DNA from: Thermohalobaculum sediminis
Lineage (GTDB): Bacteria; Pseudomonadota; Alphaproteobacteria; Rhodobacterales; Rhodobacteraceae
Assembly (NCBI RefSeq): GCF_023487995.1
Contig: NZ_JAMFKN010000001.1
Coordinates: forward strand, 310,001 to 374,000
Length of the DNA stretch: 64,000 bases
Direction: 5' to 3'
Shown here: one piece after another, positions 8,643-16,087 of the stretch
How positions within the stretch are numbered: the first letter of the stretch is position 1
How the letters are laid out: the number at the start of each line of letters is the position of its first letter
The notes under the pieces: generated by a model
Told to the model about the DNA's origin: nothing
The model's input: the letters and a program-made list of their open reading frames with translations, nothing else
Databases searched by the model: none
Made by a program: the position numbers and the translations under genes

Positions 8643-9175
8643 GGTGGCAGCACCTTCTCGAGAAACAACCGGTTCCAGCCCTGATGGCGGTGGCGGTGGA
8701 CGCGATCGACCGAAGCCGCAATCAGCAGGAGGCCCCAGCCGCCCTCGGGCAGCGCTTCGATCGGGCATCCCTCGGAGAGCGGCGCATCCGCCAACGACGC
8801 CGAGGCGGCGCCGAGGTCGTCGGGCGCCGGCGGCCCGCTGTCCTCGATGCAGACCGTCAGCGCCGACCCGTCGAGCCATAGCAGGAGCCGGACAAGCGGC
8901 GAGACGGCCGGGCCGCCGCCATGTTCGACCACGTTGTTCAGCGCCTCGGTCAGGGCAAGGCGCAGGGCGTCGGCGGCGTCGGCGAGCGTCTCCGCCTCGC
9001 CACCCCCGCAGCCCGCGCTCGGCGCCGCCGCGGCAAGGCCCGCGAGGCCGCCCGCGGCGAGCACCCGCTCGACCGTCGCGGCGACCGCGCGGATGTCGTT
9101 CGGCATCGCCAGCTCGAGCCTGGGCGGGCGCGAGGCGACGCAGGGAATGGCGCCGTCACAGGGCGGGGACGGCAT
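8624..9175 (-). CDS. rbaW: RsbW/RbaW-like serine kinase, anti-sigma type ATPase
   Basis: A 183-residue GHKL ATPase of the anti-sigma-factor kinase class. The N box is LTEALNNVVEHGGG, the G1 box is IEDSGPPAPDDL and a G2-like GGWGLLLI follows. The strand RLELAMPNDIRAV that precedes the first helix is typical of RsbW/SpoIIAB, which supports the start at 9175 rather than the internal ATG. In partner switching this protein binds a target until the dephosphorylated STAS protein takes it away, and it phosphorylates the STAS protein. It overlaps the STAS gene by 20 bases and the hybrid kinase by 19. The symbol follows RbaW of Rhodobacter capsulatus by architecture and context. Confidence 0.82.
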   Translation of the reverse strand: MPSPPCDGAIPCVASRPPRLELAMPNDIRAVAATVERVLAAGGLAGLAAAAPSAGCGGGEAETLADAADALRLALTEALNNVVEHGGGPAVSPLVRLLLWLDGSALTVCIEDSGPPAPDDLGAASASLADAPLSEGCPIEALPEGGWGLLLIAASVDRVHRHRHQGWNRLFLEKVLPPCACRA

Positions 9176-9506
9176 CGTGGATCGTGAAGACGCGGTCCAT
9201 CCGCGTGAGGGTGAACACCTTGCCCACCGCGGGCCGCAGGCAGCAGATCTTGAGCCTGCCTCGGGGACCGAGGTGCTTGTAGGCGCCGACGACCGCGCCG
9301 AGCCCCGAGGAGTCGATGAACTCGACCGCGCTGAAGTCGAGCAGGATCGCGGCCGCGCCGGTGTCGATCAGCTCGACGAGTTCGCGCTTGAACTCTGCCG
9401 CCACCGCGGCGTCGAGGCGCGGCCCCGGAATGCCCACCACGCACCGCTGGCCGCTGCGTGACACTGCAAGCTGCACGTCCGCCTCCCTCGTCCAGACCCG
9501 GTCCAT
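9156..9506 (-). CDS. rbaV: STAS domain anti-anti-sigma factor (RbaV-like)
   Basis: A 116-residue STAS protein of the RsbV/SpoIIAA type. The phosphorylation loop is LDFSAVEFIDSSGLGAVVG, where Ser66 directly after Asp65 is the expected acceptor. When dephosphorylated it should bind the RsbW-like kinase encoded next to it; the phosphatase that would do so is encoded divergently from 9618. The gene heads a three-gene minus-strand operon (STAS, kinase, hybrid kinase). Its promoter region contains three TTAAC half sites. Confidence 0.87.
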   Translation of the reverse strand: MDRVWTREADVQLAVSRSGQRCVVGIPGPRLDAAVAAEFKRELVELIDTGAAAILLDFSAVEFIDSSGLGAVVGAYKHLGPRGRLKICCLRPAVGKVFTLTRMDRVFTIHDAVPAL

Positions 9507-9512
9507 CGAGCC

Positions 9513-9593
9513 TTAACCGCTGCTCCTTAACGAAGTCCGAACGGCGTCCGCGGTGTCGCCCGGCGGCGTTCAGCCATGGTTAACCCGGATCCG
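9513..9593. promoter_or_regulatory. TTAAC half sites in divergent promoter region
   Basis: TTAAC occurs at 9513, 9527 and 9590 between the divergent STAS and PP2C genes, in a sequence otherwise over 65 percent GC by eye. TTAAC is the CtrA half site, and a further copy lies at 11552 upstream of the Hpt gene. The first two are 10 bases apart, not the 7 of the canonical full site, so this is only a candidate. Confidence 0.35.
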
Positions 9594-9617
9594 CCATGGT
9601 CGGCGCCAGCGTAAATT

Positions 9618-10910
9618 TTGCGAGATGGTGTCGTGCGGCCTGAGATCGCGGAGCGGAGCCGGGGCGGGCATGCCGGCGAGCCGGAGCCCGAAGGCGCGGG
9701 GCGCCTGCTGCTGGTCGACGACAGCGCCACGCAGCGCATTCTGCTGGCGTCGCGGCTGCGTCGATGGGGTTACGATGTGACCGAGGCCGCGGACGGCGCC
9801 GAGGCGCTCGCGCGGATCGAGCGCGAGGGGTTCCGGCTGGTCCTCAGCGACTGGGTCATGCCGGGCCTGAGCGGGCCCGAACTGTGCCGCGCCATCCGCC
9901 GGCGCGAGACCGACCAGCACGCTTATGTGATCCTGCTGACCTCACGGCAGGAAAAGTCGGACGTGTCCGAGGGACTGGGCGCGGGCGCCGACGATTTCCT
10001 GTCGAAGCCGGTCGACGAGGGCGAGCTGGCCGCGCGCCTCACCGCGGGCCGGCGGGTGCTCGCGCTGCAGGAGCGGCTGATCGGCCAGCGCGAGGAGATG
10101 ACGCGCGCTTATCGCGCGCTGCGGGCGCTGCACGACCGGCTCGACCGCGACCTCGCGGTGGCGGCAGGGCTGCAACGCGCGGTGTTGCCGCCCGCCTTCG
10201 CGCAGGTGGCGGGCTTCCGGGTCGGGGCGCTCTGCCGGCCGCAGGGGCATGTGGGGGGCGATCATGTGGGCTATTTCGCCGCCGGCGAGGGGACGCTGGG
10301 CGCCTACTCGATCGACGTGTCGGGCCATGGGGTCGCCTCGGCGCTGCTGGCGATCCGGCTCGCCCAGCATTTCGACCCGGGCAGCCCGGACGGCAATCTC
10401 GCCTTCGAGCACGCGCCGGGCGAGGCGCCTCGCCTGCGGCCGCCCGCCGAGGTGATGGCCGAGCTGAACGAACGCTTCCTGTCGGGTCGGCGGCACGACC
10501 TCTACTTCACCATGGCCTACGCGGTGGCCGAGCATGGCAGCGGCTGGGTGCGGATGTGCCAGGCGGGCCACCCCGCGGCAGCCGTGGTGGCGCCCGACGG
10601 CCGGGTGCGCTTCGCTGGCGATGGCGGCCCGCCGGTCGGCCTGCTGCCGGGGATGACCTTCACCGAGACTCGGCTCCGGCTGGCGCCGGGCGATCGGCTG
10701 GTGCTGCATTCCGACGGGATCACCGAGGCGCGGGCAGCCGATGGCAGCCTGCTCGAGACCGATGGCCTCGCGCACCTGCTGGGCGCGGGCGCGGCGCTGC
10801 CGGCGGAGGCCGTGCTGCCCGACCTCCTCGCCCGGCTCGAGGCGCGTGGCGGGCCGGAGGGGTTCGAGGACGACCTCTCGGCCGTGCTGATCGAGCGCCC
10901 GGCCGGGTAA
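9618..10910 (+). CDS. rbaY: receiver-PP2C (RsbU/SpoIIE-type) phosphatase, RbaY-like
   Basis: A 430-residue response regulator fused to a PP2C phosphatase. Residues 28-145 are a receiver with acceptor Asp78 (LVLSDWVMPGLSG) and Lys130; a helical linker (150-190) leads to LQRAVLPPAF and the phosphatase domain, with GGDHVGYF at 213-220, IDVSGHGVASALLA near 232-245 and FEDDLSAVLIE at the C-terminus supplying the metal-binding Asp residues. It should dephosphorylate the STAS protein when the receiver is phosphorylated. An in-frame stop at 9612 limits the start to TTG 9618 or GTG 9633; neither has a clear ribosome site. RbaY of Rhodobacter capsulatus, which promotes gene transfer agent production, has this architecture. 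Confidence 0.85.
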   Translation: MRDGVVRPEIAERSRGGHAGEPEPEGAGRLLLVDDSATQRILLASRLRRWGYDVTEAADGAEALARIEREGFRLVLSDWVMPGLSGPELCRAIRRRETDQHAYVILLTSRQEKSDVSEGLGAGADDFLSKPVDEGELAARLTAGRRVLALQERLIGQREEMTRAYRALRALHDRLDRDLAVAAGLQRAVLPPAFAQVAGFRVGALCRPQGHVGGDHVGYFAAGEGTLGAYSIDVSGHGVASALLAIRLAQHFDPGSPDGNLAFEHAPGEAPRLRPPAEVMAELNERFLSGRRHDLYFTMAYAVAEHGSGWVRMCQAGHPAAAVVAPDGRVRFAGDGGPPVGLLPGMTFTETRLRLAPGDRLVLHSDGITEARAADGSLLETDGLAHLLGAGAALPAEAVLPDLLARLEARGGPEGFEDDLSAVLIERPAG

Positions 10911-10934
10911 GCCGCGCGGGCCCATGCGCGCGGC
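10911..10934 (+). terminator. hairpin directly after PP2C gene
   Basis: A perfect 8-base stem (GCCGCGCG with CGCGCGGC) around an 8-base loop begins at the base after the stop codon. There is no T run, so termination is not certain. Confidence 0.4.
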
Positions 10935-11106
10935 ACCAAGGCGCGCACGCCCGCTGCCGCCGGCATCAGCGATCAGGCACGTGCCCGCGTATGTCTTGCA
11001 TCCACGCCCGGCACGGCGCACGCGCCAGCGCGTCAGGTGCGGCAGGTGCGGCACAGGCCGGAGACGCGCGGCGCCAGTGCCCGCCACGGCAGGCATGCAC
11101 CTCGCC

Positions 11107-11508
11107 TCAACCGCCGCTCGGCACTCCCAGCGCCGCGAGCAGATCGAGGCCGCGGCTCACCTCGGCGCGCAGGGTCGCGGCGATCGCGGCCCCGTGGCGG
11201 TGGCCGGCCCGCGCCTCGCACTCGAGACGCTCGCACAATCCGGCGAGGCGGCCGAGGGCAAGATAGAGCGCGCTCCCCTTGATGAAATGGAACTGCCGCT
11301 CGGCCACGGCGGCGTCGCCCCGGGCGAGCGCGTCGTCGAGCGCGTCGAGCGCCTTCGCCGACTCCGCCCGGAAGCTCGCCGCGACATCGGCAAGCAGCGC
11401 CGGCCCGAACTCGGCGCCGAGGGCATCGAGAACCGCCGTATCGAGGGTGCCGTCGTCGGGGTCCAACCCTGCCCGCCGCATCGCGGCCTCGGCTCCGTCC
11501 GAAAACAT
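11107..11508 (-). CDS. Hpt domain phosphotransfer protein
   Basis: A 133-residue all-helical Hpt protein. The phosphoacceptor is His74 in RQFHFIKGSALYLALGRL, matching the HxxKGSA pattern of the family. The start at 11508 has an excellent GGAGG 5 bases upstream; the upstream ATG at 11535 lacks one. It converges on the receiver-PP2C gene and sits 2.5 kb from the hybrid kinase, so it is the natural candidate to carry phosphate from the kinase receiver to the receiver of the PP2C phosphatase. That link is inference from domain logic and position. Confidence 0.82.
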   Translation of the reverse strand: MFSDGAEAAMRRAGLDPDDGTLDTAVLDALGAEFGPALLADVAASFRAESAKALDALDDALARGDAAVAERQFHFIKGSALYLALGRLAGLCERLECEARAGHRHGAAIAATLRAEVSRGLDLLAALGVPSGG

Positions 11509-11772
11509 CGATCCTCCGCGCTGGTGTCGCGCCATTGTTGGGGCCCGAAGGTTAACGGCACGTGTCGCGGCCCTGGGCGCGGCGGACTGCGCCGTTCAAA
11601 TCGGGCTGCGCGTCGCCGTTGCCCAGCAGCTAGCGGCTTGCGGCGGGGCGGTCAAATGGCGTGTCGCGTCAAGCCGCCTGCCGCCAGCCATCGCCCCCGG
11701 CGATCCATTTGCCAGACGACCCGCGATGCGGCACCATCCGCCCAGCGACACACCCGCCGAACGGAGACTGCG

Positions 11773-12537
11773 ATGACCGCCACGCCCCTGCCCCGCCGCG
11801 AGACCAACATCGCCCACTGGGCGGAACGCTGCGACCTCGCGGCCGCCTTCCGCTGGACGGCGCGGCTGGGCATGCACGAATCGGTCGCGAACCACTTCTC
11901 GCTGGCGGTAAACGAGGACGGCACGCGCTTTCTCATCAACCCCAACCAGCGCCATTTCAGCCGGATCACCGCGTCCTCGCTGCTCGAGATCGACGCAAAC
12001 GACCCCGCGACGATGGAGCGCCCCGACGCCCCCGACCCCACCGCCTGGGGCCTGCACGGCGCGGTGCACCGGCTGTGCCCGCATGCGCGCTGCGCGATGC
12101 ATGTGCATTCGATCCACGCGACGGTGCTCGCCTGCCTCGAGGACCCGAGCCTGCCGCCGCTCGACCAGAACGCGGCGATGTTCTTCGGCAAGGTCGCGAT
12201 CGACCAGCATTACGGCGGGCTTGCTCTGGGGGAGGAGGCAGAGCGGGCCTGCGAGGCGCTGGCCGACCCCGCCAAGACCGTCCTGATCATGGGCAACCAC
12301 GGCGTGATGGTAGTTGGCGACACGGTCGCGCAGGCGTTCAACCGGCTCTACTACTTCGAGCGTGCGGCCGAGACCTACATCAAGGCCCTGTGGACCGGGC
12401 GGCCGCTGCGCGTCCTGAGCGACGAGGTCGCGGCCCGCACCGCCGCCGAGATGGACGACTACGACCCCTTCGCGAACAATCACCTGGCCGAGCTGCGCGC
12501 CATCCTGGACCGCGAGGCGCCTGATTACGCGACCTGA
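11773..12537 (+). CDS. class II aldolase/adducin family protein
   Basis: A 254-residue member of the class II aldolase/adducin superfamily (fuculose-phosphate aldolase, ribulose-phosphate epimerase, adducin). Zinc-binding candidates are in CAMHVHSIHATVLACLE (HxH) and in LIMGNHGVMVVGDTVAQAF. The form with NHFSLAVNEDGTRFLINP is common in proteobacterial homologues of unknown substrate. It starts at the ATG after ACGGAGACTGCG and ends only 7 bases from the opposing CoA-transferase gene, so the two converge rather than form an operon. Substrate unknown. Confidence 0.85.
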   Translation: MTATPLPRRETNIAHWAERCDLAAAFRWTARLGMHESVANHFSLAVNEDGTRFLINPNQRHFSRITASSLLEIDANDPATMERPDAPDPTAWGLHGAVHRLCPHARCAMHVHSIHATVLACLEDPSLPPLDQNAAMFFGKVAIDQHYGGLALGEEAERACEALADPAKTVLIMGNHGVMVVGDTVAQAFNRLYYFERAAETYIKALWTGRPLRVLSDEVAARTAAEMDDYDPFANNHLAELRAILDREAPDYAT

Positions 12538-12544
12538 GCCCCCT

Positions 12545-13669
12545 TCAGCCCGGCGCGAACTCGGCCCGGATCGCCTGCCCGTGCTGGTCGAGCGCGGGCA
12601 CATCGGCCTCGGCCAGCCAGTCGGCCCGCGCGCCGGGCATGGGCAGGGCGACCGAGCCCGCCTCGTGCCCCGCCTGCCAGCGGTCGAGCTGAGGGTGGCG
12701 CGACAGCCCCGCCACGTCGTTGAGCGCGCCGAAGGCGATGCGCGCGGCCGACAACCTCGCCTCGGCCTCGGCGCGAGTGACGCCGGCGAACCACGCCCCC
12801 ACCTCGGCGTCCGTGCGGGCGCGGTCGGCCACGCGCTGGTTGTTGGTGGCGAGCGCGGGGTCGGCGGCGAGGTCGGCGCGGCCCATCACCTCGCCCGCCA
12901 GCACGCGCCATTCGCGGTCGGACTGGATCGAGATCAGGACCGTGCCGCCATCCGCAGTCCGGAACGCGCCATAGGGCGCGATCGAGGGATGCGCGAGCCC
13001 CGCCTGACCCGGCGCGCGGCCCAGATAGTCGTGATGCAACAGCGGCACGGTCATCCACTCGGCCATCGAGTCGAACAGCGAGACCTCGAGCGACGCCCCC
13101 TCGCCGGTGCGGAAGCGGCGCACCAGCGCTGTGGCGATGGCCCCGGCCGCGTTGATGCCGGTGCCGATGTCCGCAAGCGATACCCCGATCCGCCCGTAGG
13201 CCCCCGGCGCGCCGGAAACCGCGATGATGCCCGATTCCGCCTGGATCAGAAGGTCGTAGGCCTTGGCCTCGGCATAGGGCCCCACCGGGCCATAGCCCGA
13301 CATGTCGCAGACCACCATCTCGGGCCGCGCGGCTAGCAGGCTCGCGGCGTCGAGTCCCATCCGCGCGGTCGCGCCATGGGCGAGGTTCTGGATGAACACG
13401 TCCGCCCGCGCCAGCATCGCCCGCATCACCGCCATGTCGGCCGGGTCCTTGAGGTCGAGCGCCACCGATTCCTTCCCGCGGTTGAGCCAGGCGAAATAGC
13501 TGGAGATGCCCCCCGCCGCGGTGTCGTAGCCACGGGCGAAATCGCCCTCGGGCCGTTCGACCTTGATGACCCTCGCGCCCGCCTCGGCCAGCCGCTGCGA
13601 GGCCATCGGCGCCGCCACCGCCTGCTCCAGCGAAACGACGAGAACCCCCTCGAACGGCCGGCTGCTCAT
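12545..13669 (-). CDS. family III CoA-transferase (CaiB/BaiF type)
   Basis: A 374-residue CoA-transferase of family III. The N-terminus FEGVLVVSLEQAVAAPMASQ leads to LAEAGARVIKVERPEGDFAR, the CoA-binding signature. The candidate catalytic Asp is in GVSLADIGTGINAAGAIATAL. These enzymes move CoA between organic acids (formyl/oxalate, carnitine, succinyl/mesaconate and others); the acid here is not predictable. It starts within the stop codon of the preceding secreted-protein gene (ATGA overlap at 13666-13669), an unexpected coupling between a cytoplasmic enzyme and a secreted protein. The start is set by that overlap and the start of family similarity. Confidence 0.88.
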   Translation of the reverse strand: MSSRPFEGVLVVSLEQAVAAPMASQRLAEAGARVIKVERPEGDFARGYDTAAGGISSYFAWLNRGKESVALDLKDPADMAVMRAMLARADVFIQNLAHGATARMGLDAASLLAARPEMVVCDMSGYGPVGPYAEAKAYDLLIQAESGIIAVSGAPGAYGRIGVSLADIGTGINAAGAIATALVRRFRTGEGASLEVSLFDSMAEWMTVPLLHHDYLGRAPGQAGLAHPSIAPYGAFRTADGGTVLISIQSDREWRVLAGEVMGRADLAADPALATNNQRVADRARTDAEVGAWFAGVTRAEAEARLSAARIAFGALNDVAGLSRHPQLDRWQAGHEAGSVALPMPGARADWLAEADVPALDQHGQAIRAEFAPG

Positions 13670-14241
13670 GGTCGGAAGCCCCCTAAGGCTGCGATATCGG
13701 TCGCTTCCAGATAGGCGCGCTTCTGCTCGGCCGAGGCGCTCCCCGCAATGGTCAGCACCACATAGTCGGCGACGAGGGCCTGGAGGTCTCCGAGGGGCGT
13801 CACCACGAACTGCTCGCCCTCGATCTCCTCGACCCAGCCGAGGCCGCTCTCCTCGGCCGCGCGCCACTGCATTTCCAGTCGATCACGCATGTCTGGCTTC
13901 GGGTCCGCCCAGAGCGTGATCGAGACGAGAGGCACCCGCTCCATAAGTCGCGTCAGCTCGTCCCGCGGGTCGTCGGGACTGGTTGCCCAATAGGTCGCGC
14001 TCGCCGAAACGATCCCGAACATCGCGGCGGTCGCGAGCGAGGCCGAATCGACGGTTCGCGTCCATCCATCGAGCGCCGGGGGAAGCAGACCACCAAGCCG
14101 CTCGCTCCGCGCCCGGGCCTCCTCGTCCATCGCCATGAGCGGTTTTGCGCCACCAGTCTCCTGACCGGCCGCGACGGTCCCCGGCGGCAGCGCCGCAAGA
14201 AAGAGGGCGAGGCTCAGGCTGGCTGGCAGCGATTTCATCAT
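13666..14241 (-). CDS. hypothetical secreted protein, paralogue of next gene
   Basis: A 191-residue protein with a signal peptide (KSLPASLSLALFLAALPPGTVAA, cleavage near residue 25). The mature part has LPPALDGWTRTVDSASLAT, a central beta-rich region (VPLVSITLWADPK) and ends in DYVVLTIAGSASAEQKRAYLE. Its neighbour at 14294-14863 has the same arrangement (EPLEGWTRLETSS, IQLMADNQ, LVQISGSAPAETKLDYF), so the two are diverged tandem duplicates. No known family or active-site motif is seen. They probably form one transcript with the CoA-transferase; the role in the periplasm is unknown. Confidence 0.72.
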   Translation of the reverse strand: MMKSLPASLSLALFLAALPPGTVAAGQETGGAKPLMAMDEEARARSERLGGLLPPALDGWTRTVDSASLATAAMFGIVSASATYWATSPDDPRDELTRLMERVPLVSITLWADPKPDMRDRLEMQWRAAEESGLGWVEEIEGEQFVVTPLGDLQALVADYVVLTIAGSASAEQKRAYLEATDIAALGGFRP

Positions 14242-14293
14242 CGGCCCTTCCGGCTGAGGGGGACACGCGACCGCGCAACGGCGGCATCTTGTC

Positions 14294-14863
14294 TCAGAAG
14301 TCTTTGAGCCCGTCGATGTCGATAACGCGAAAATAGTCGAGCTTGGTCTCGGCCGGCGCCGAGCCCGAGATCTGCACGAGGATCCGGTTGTCGAGCAGGG
14401 TCTGCACCTCGCCCGCGTTGGTCACGACCACCATCTGGCGGTCGATGCGCTCGACCTTGCCCATCTGCGCCATCATCTGCGGGTTCGACAGCATCGCGCC
14501 CATCGCGGCCACCATCTGGTTGTCGGCCATCAGCTGGATCGCGACCGTCTCGCGGTCCCTCTGGTATTCAGCCGTCGCCATCAGCCCGCCGCCGAACATG
14601 CCGGCGGCGCCAGCGTTCGAGCTGGTCTCGAGGCGAGTCCAGCCTTCGAGCGGCTCGGGCAGGAAGGCCTCGAGCCCCGCCGCCTTCTGCTGCGCGATCA
14701 GGGTCGCGGCGAAGTCGATCTCCTCCTTCGCGACAGCAAGGTCGCCCGCGCGGTAGGCTTCGAGCGCGGCGGCGAGCGCGTCCTCGATCTCGTCGGCGGC
14801 GGCGGGCCCTGCGCCCAGCAGCGCCGCGAGCGCGAGCGGCCCCATGAAACGAAATGCCTGCAT
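14294..14863 (-). CDS. hypothetical secreted protein, first of a tandem pair
   Basis: A 189-residue exported protein. The signal peptide FRFMGPLALAALLGAGPAAA is followed by a helical segment (EIEDALAAALEAYRAGDLA) and a beta-rich core. The start at 14863 has AAGGAG at good distance; upstream codons are not protein-like. It shares the GWTR motif, a strand of similar pattern and a C-terminal ISGSAPAETKLDYFRVIDI with the following gene, which reads SGSASAEQKRAYLEATDI in a looser form. Met-rich central stretch (MVAAMGAMLSNPQMMAQMG) is notable. No function can be given. Confidence 0.75.
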   Translation of the reverse strand: MQAFRFMGPLALAALLGAGPAAADEIEDALAAALEAYRAGDLAVAKEEIDFAATLIAQQKAAGLEAFLPEPLEGWTRLETSSNAGAAGMFGGGLMATAEYQRDRETVAIQLMADNQMVAAMGAMLSNPQMMAQMGKVERIDRQMVVVTNAGEVQTLLDNRILVQISGSAPAETKLDYFRVIDIDGLKDF

Positions 14864-15035
14864 CGGAAATCTCCTTGCCCTGCCGCGACGCGACCGTGCC
14901 GCGACACCCCCTTGCCGTTGCTTAGACGCGCCACCGCGGCCGATCAATCGCCAACCGCCGCCCGCCGATGGCGCCAGACCACTGGCGAAGCGCCGGCAGC
15001 CGCCTTAGGTTGGCCCGAACGAGGAGCACGCGCGC

Positions 15036-16070
15036 ATGTTCACGCCGGACCGGCCCTACATCTTTCACATCGAGCTGACCGACAAGTGCAATGCCGGCTG
15101 CCCGATGTGCCCGCGCACCGACGCGATGAACTTCTGCAAGCCGGATCGCAGCAAGGTGTTCAACGTCGAGCTGGGACTCGCTGACTTCCAGACGCATTTC
15201 ACCGACGCTTTCTGCGCGCGCACCGACGAGATCGTGTTCGGCGGCGCCTATGGCGACCCGCTGGCGGCCTCGCAGCTTCTGGAGATCGTCGAGCACCTGA
15301 CGGATCGAGGCGTGCGGCTGGCGGTCTCGACCAATGGCGGCCTGCGCCCGCCCGCTTGGTGGAGCCGGCTGGGGCGGGCGATGAAGCGCACCGGCTCGCG
15401 GCTCGAGCTGCATCTCGACGGGTTGGCCGACACCAACCACCTCTACCGCGTCAACACGCGGTGGGAGCGGATCATGGAGAACGCGCGCGCTTACATCGCG
15501 ACCGGCGCGCGGGCCGAGTGGCACTTCATCATCTTCCGCCACAACCAGCACCAGATCGAGGACGCCTACCGGCTGTCGCGCGAGATGGGCTTCGAGGAAT
15601 TCACGCTGATCGACACGATCCGCTTCTCGGGCGGCCCGCAATATCCCTACGTCATGCCGGGTGGCGAGCAGCGGGTGCTGGAACTGCCAGACGTCAAGGC
15701 CGCGCAGTTCCGAGCGGGCGAGGACGGCGGCGTGGCGGTGCTGGAGCGCCCGCAGGCCGCGGCCGAAGCCCCGCGCACGGGCGTCAACGGCATCGACTGC
15801 AAGTCTGCCGCCTTCAACCGGCCCTACATCTCGGCGCACGGGCAGGTCTCGGCCTGCTGCTGGGTGACGGGGTCGGACGAGGAAGCCGCCTTCTTCGCCG
15901 CAAACGGGCTGGGGCCGGATCGCTACAACATCCGCAACCGTCCGCTCGAGGACATCCTTCTGGACGAGCCATTCGCGACCCTCTACGCCCGCGCCTGGAC
16001 GGCAGACACCCTCAAGAATTGCCGTCACAAATGCGGGAAGATGCTGCGCAACAGGCGCAACACGCTCTGA
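15036..16070 (+). CDS. radical SAM/SPASM-like protein
   Basis: A 344-residue radical SAM enzyme. The 4Fe-4S motif is CNAGCPMC with Cys18, Cys22 and Cys25, inside HIELTDKCNAGC. The usual second motif GGAYGDPL (a GGEP-like glycine-rich loop) and LAVSTNGG follow. The C-terminal third has further cysteines in NGIDCKSAAF, SACCWV and NCRHKCGKML, arranged like a SPASM domain holding an auxiliary cluster, a feature of peptide- and protein-modifying radical SAM enzymes. A GMC oxidoreductase starts 17 bases downstream, so the two are co-transcribed. No precursor peptide gene was seen beside it. Substrate unknown. Confidence 0.85.
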   Translation: MFTPDRPYIFHIELTDKCNAGCPMCPRTDAMNFCKPDRSKVFNVELGLADFQTHFTDAFCARTDEIVFGGAYGDPLAASQLLEIVEHLTDRGVRLAVSTNGGLRPPAWWSRLGRAMKRTGSRLELHLDGLADTNHLYRVNTRWERIMENARAYIATGARAEWHFIIFRHNQHQIEDAYRLSREMGFEEFTLIDTIRFSGGPQYPYVMPGGEQRVLELPDVKAAQFRAGEDGGVAVLERPQAAAEAPRTGVNGIDCKSAAFNRPYISAHGQVSACCWVTGSDEEAAFFAANGLGPDRYNIRNRPLEDILLDEPFATLYARAWTADTLKNCRHKCGKMLRNRRNTL

Positions 16071-16087
16071 GAGCCCGGGGGGGACGC

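Noticed and set aside
5769-8684. 971-residue plus-strand frame antisense to the hybrid kinase
   Set aside because: The opposite strand carries complete histidine kinase motifs; the antisense product has no family features.
9507-9617. Canonical CtrA site
   Set aside because: TTAAC copies are spaced 10, not 7; only half sites are reported.
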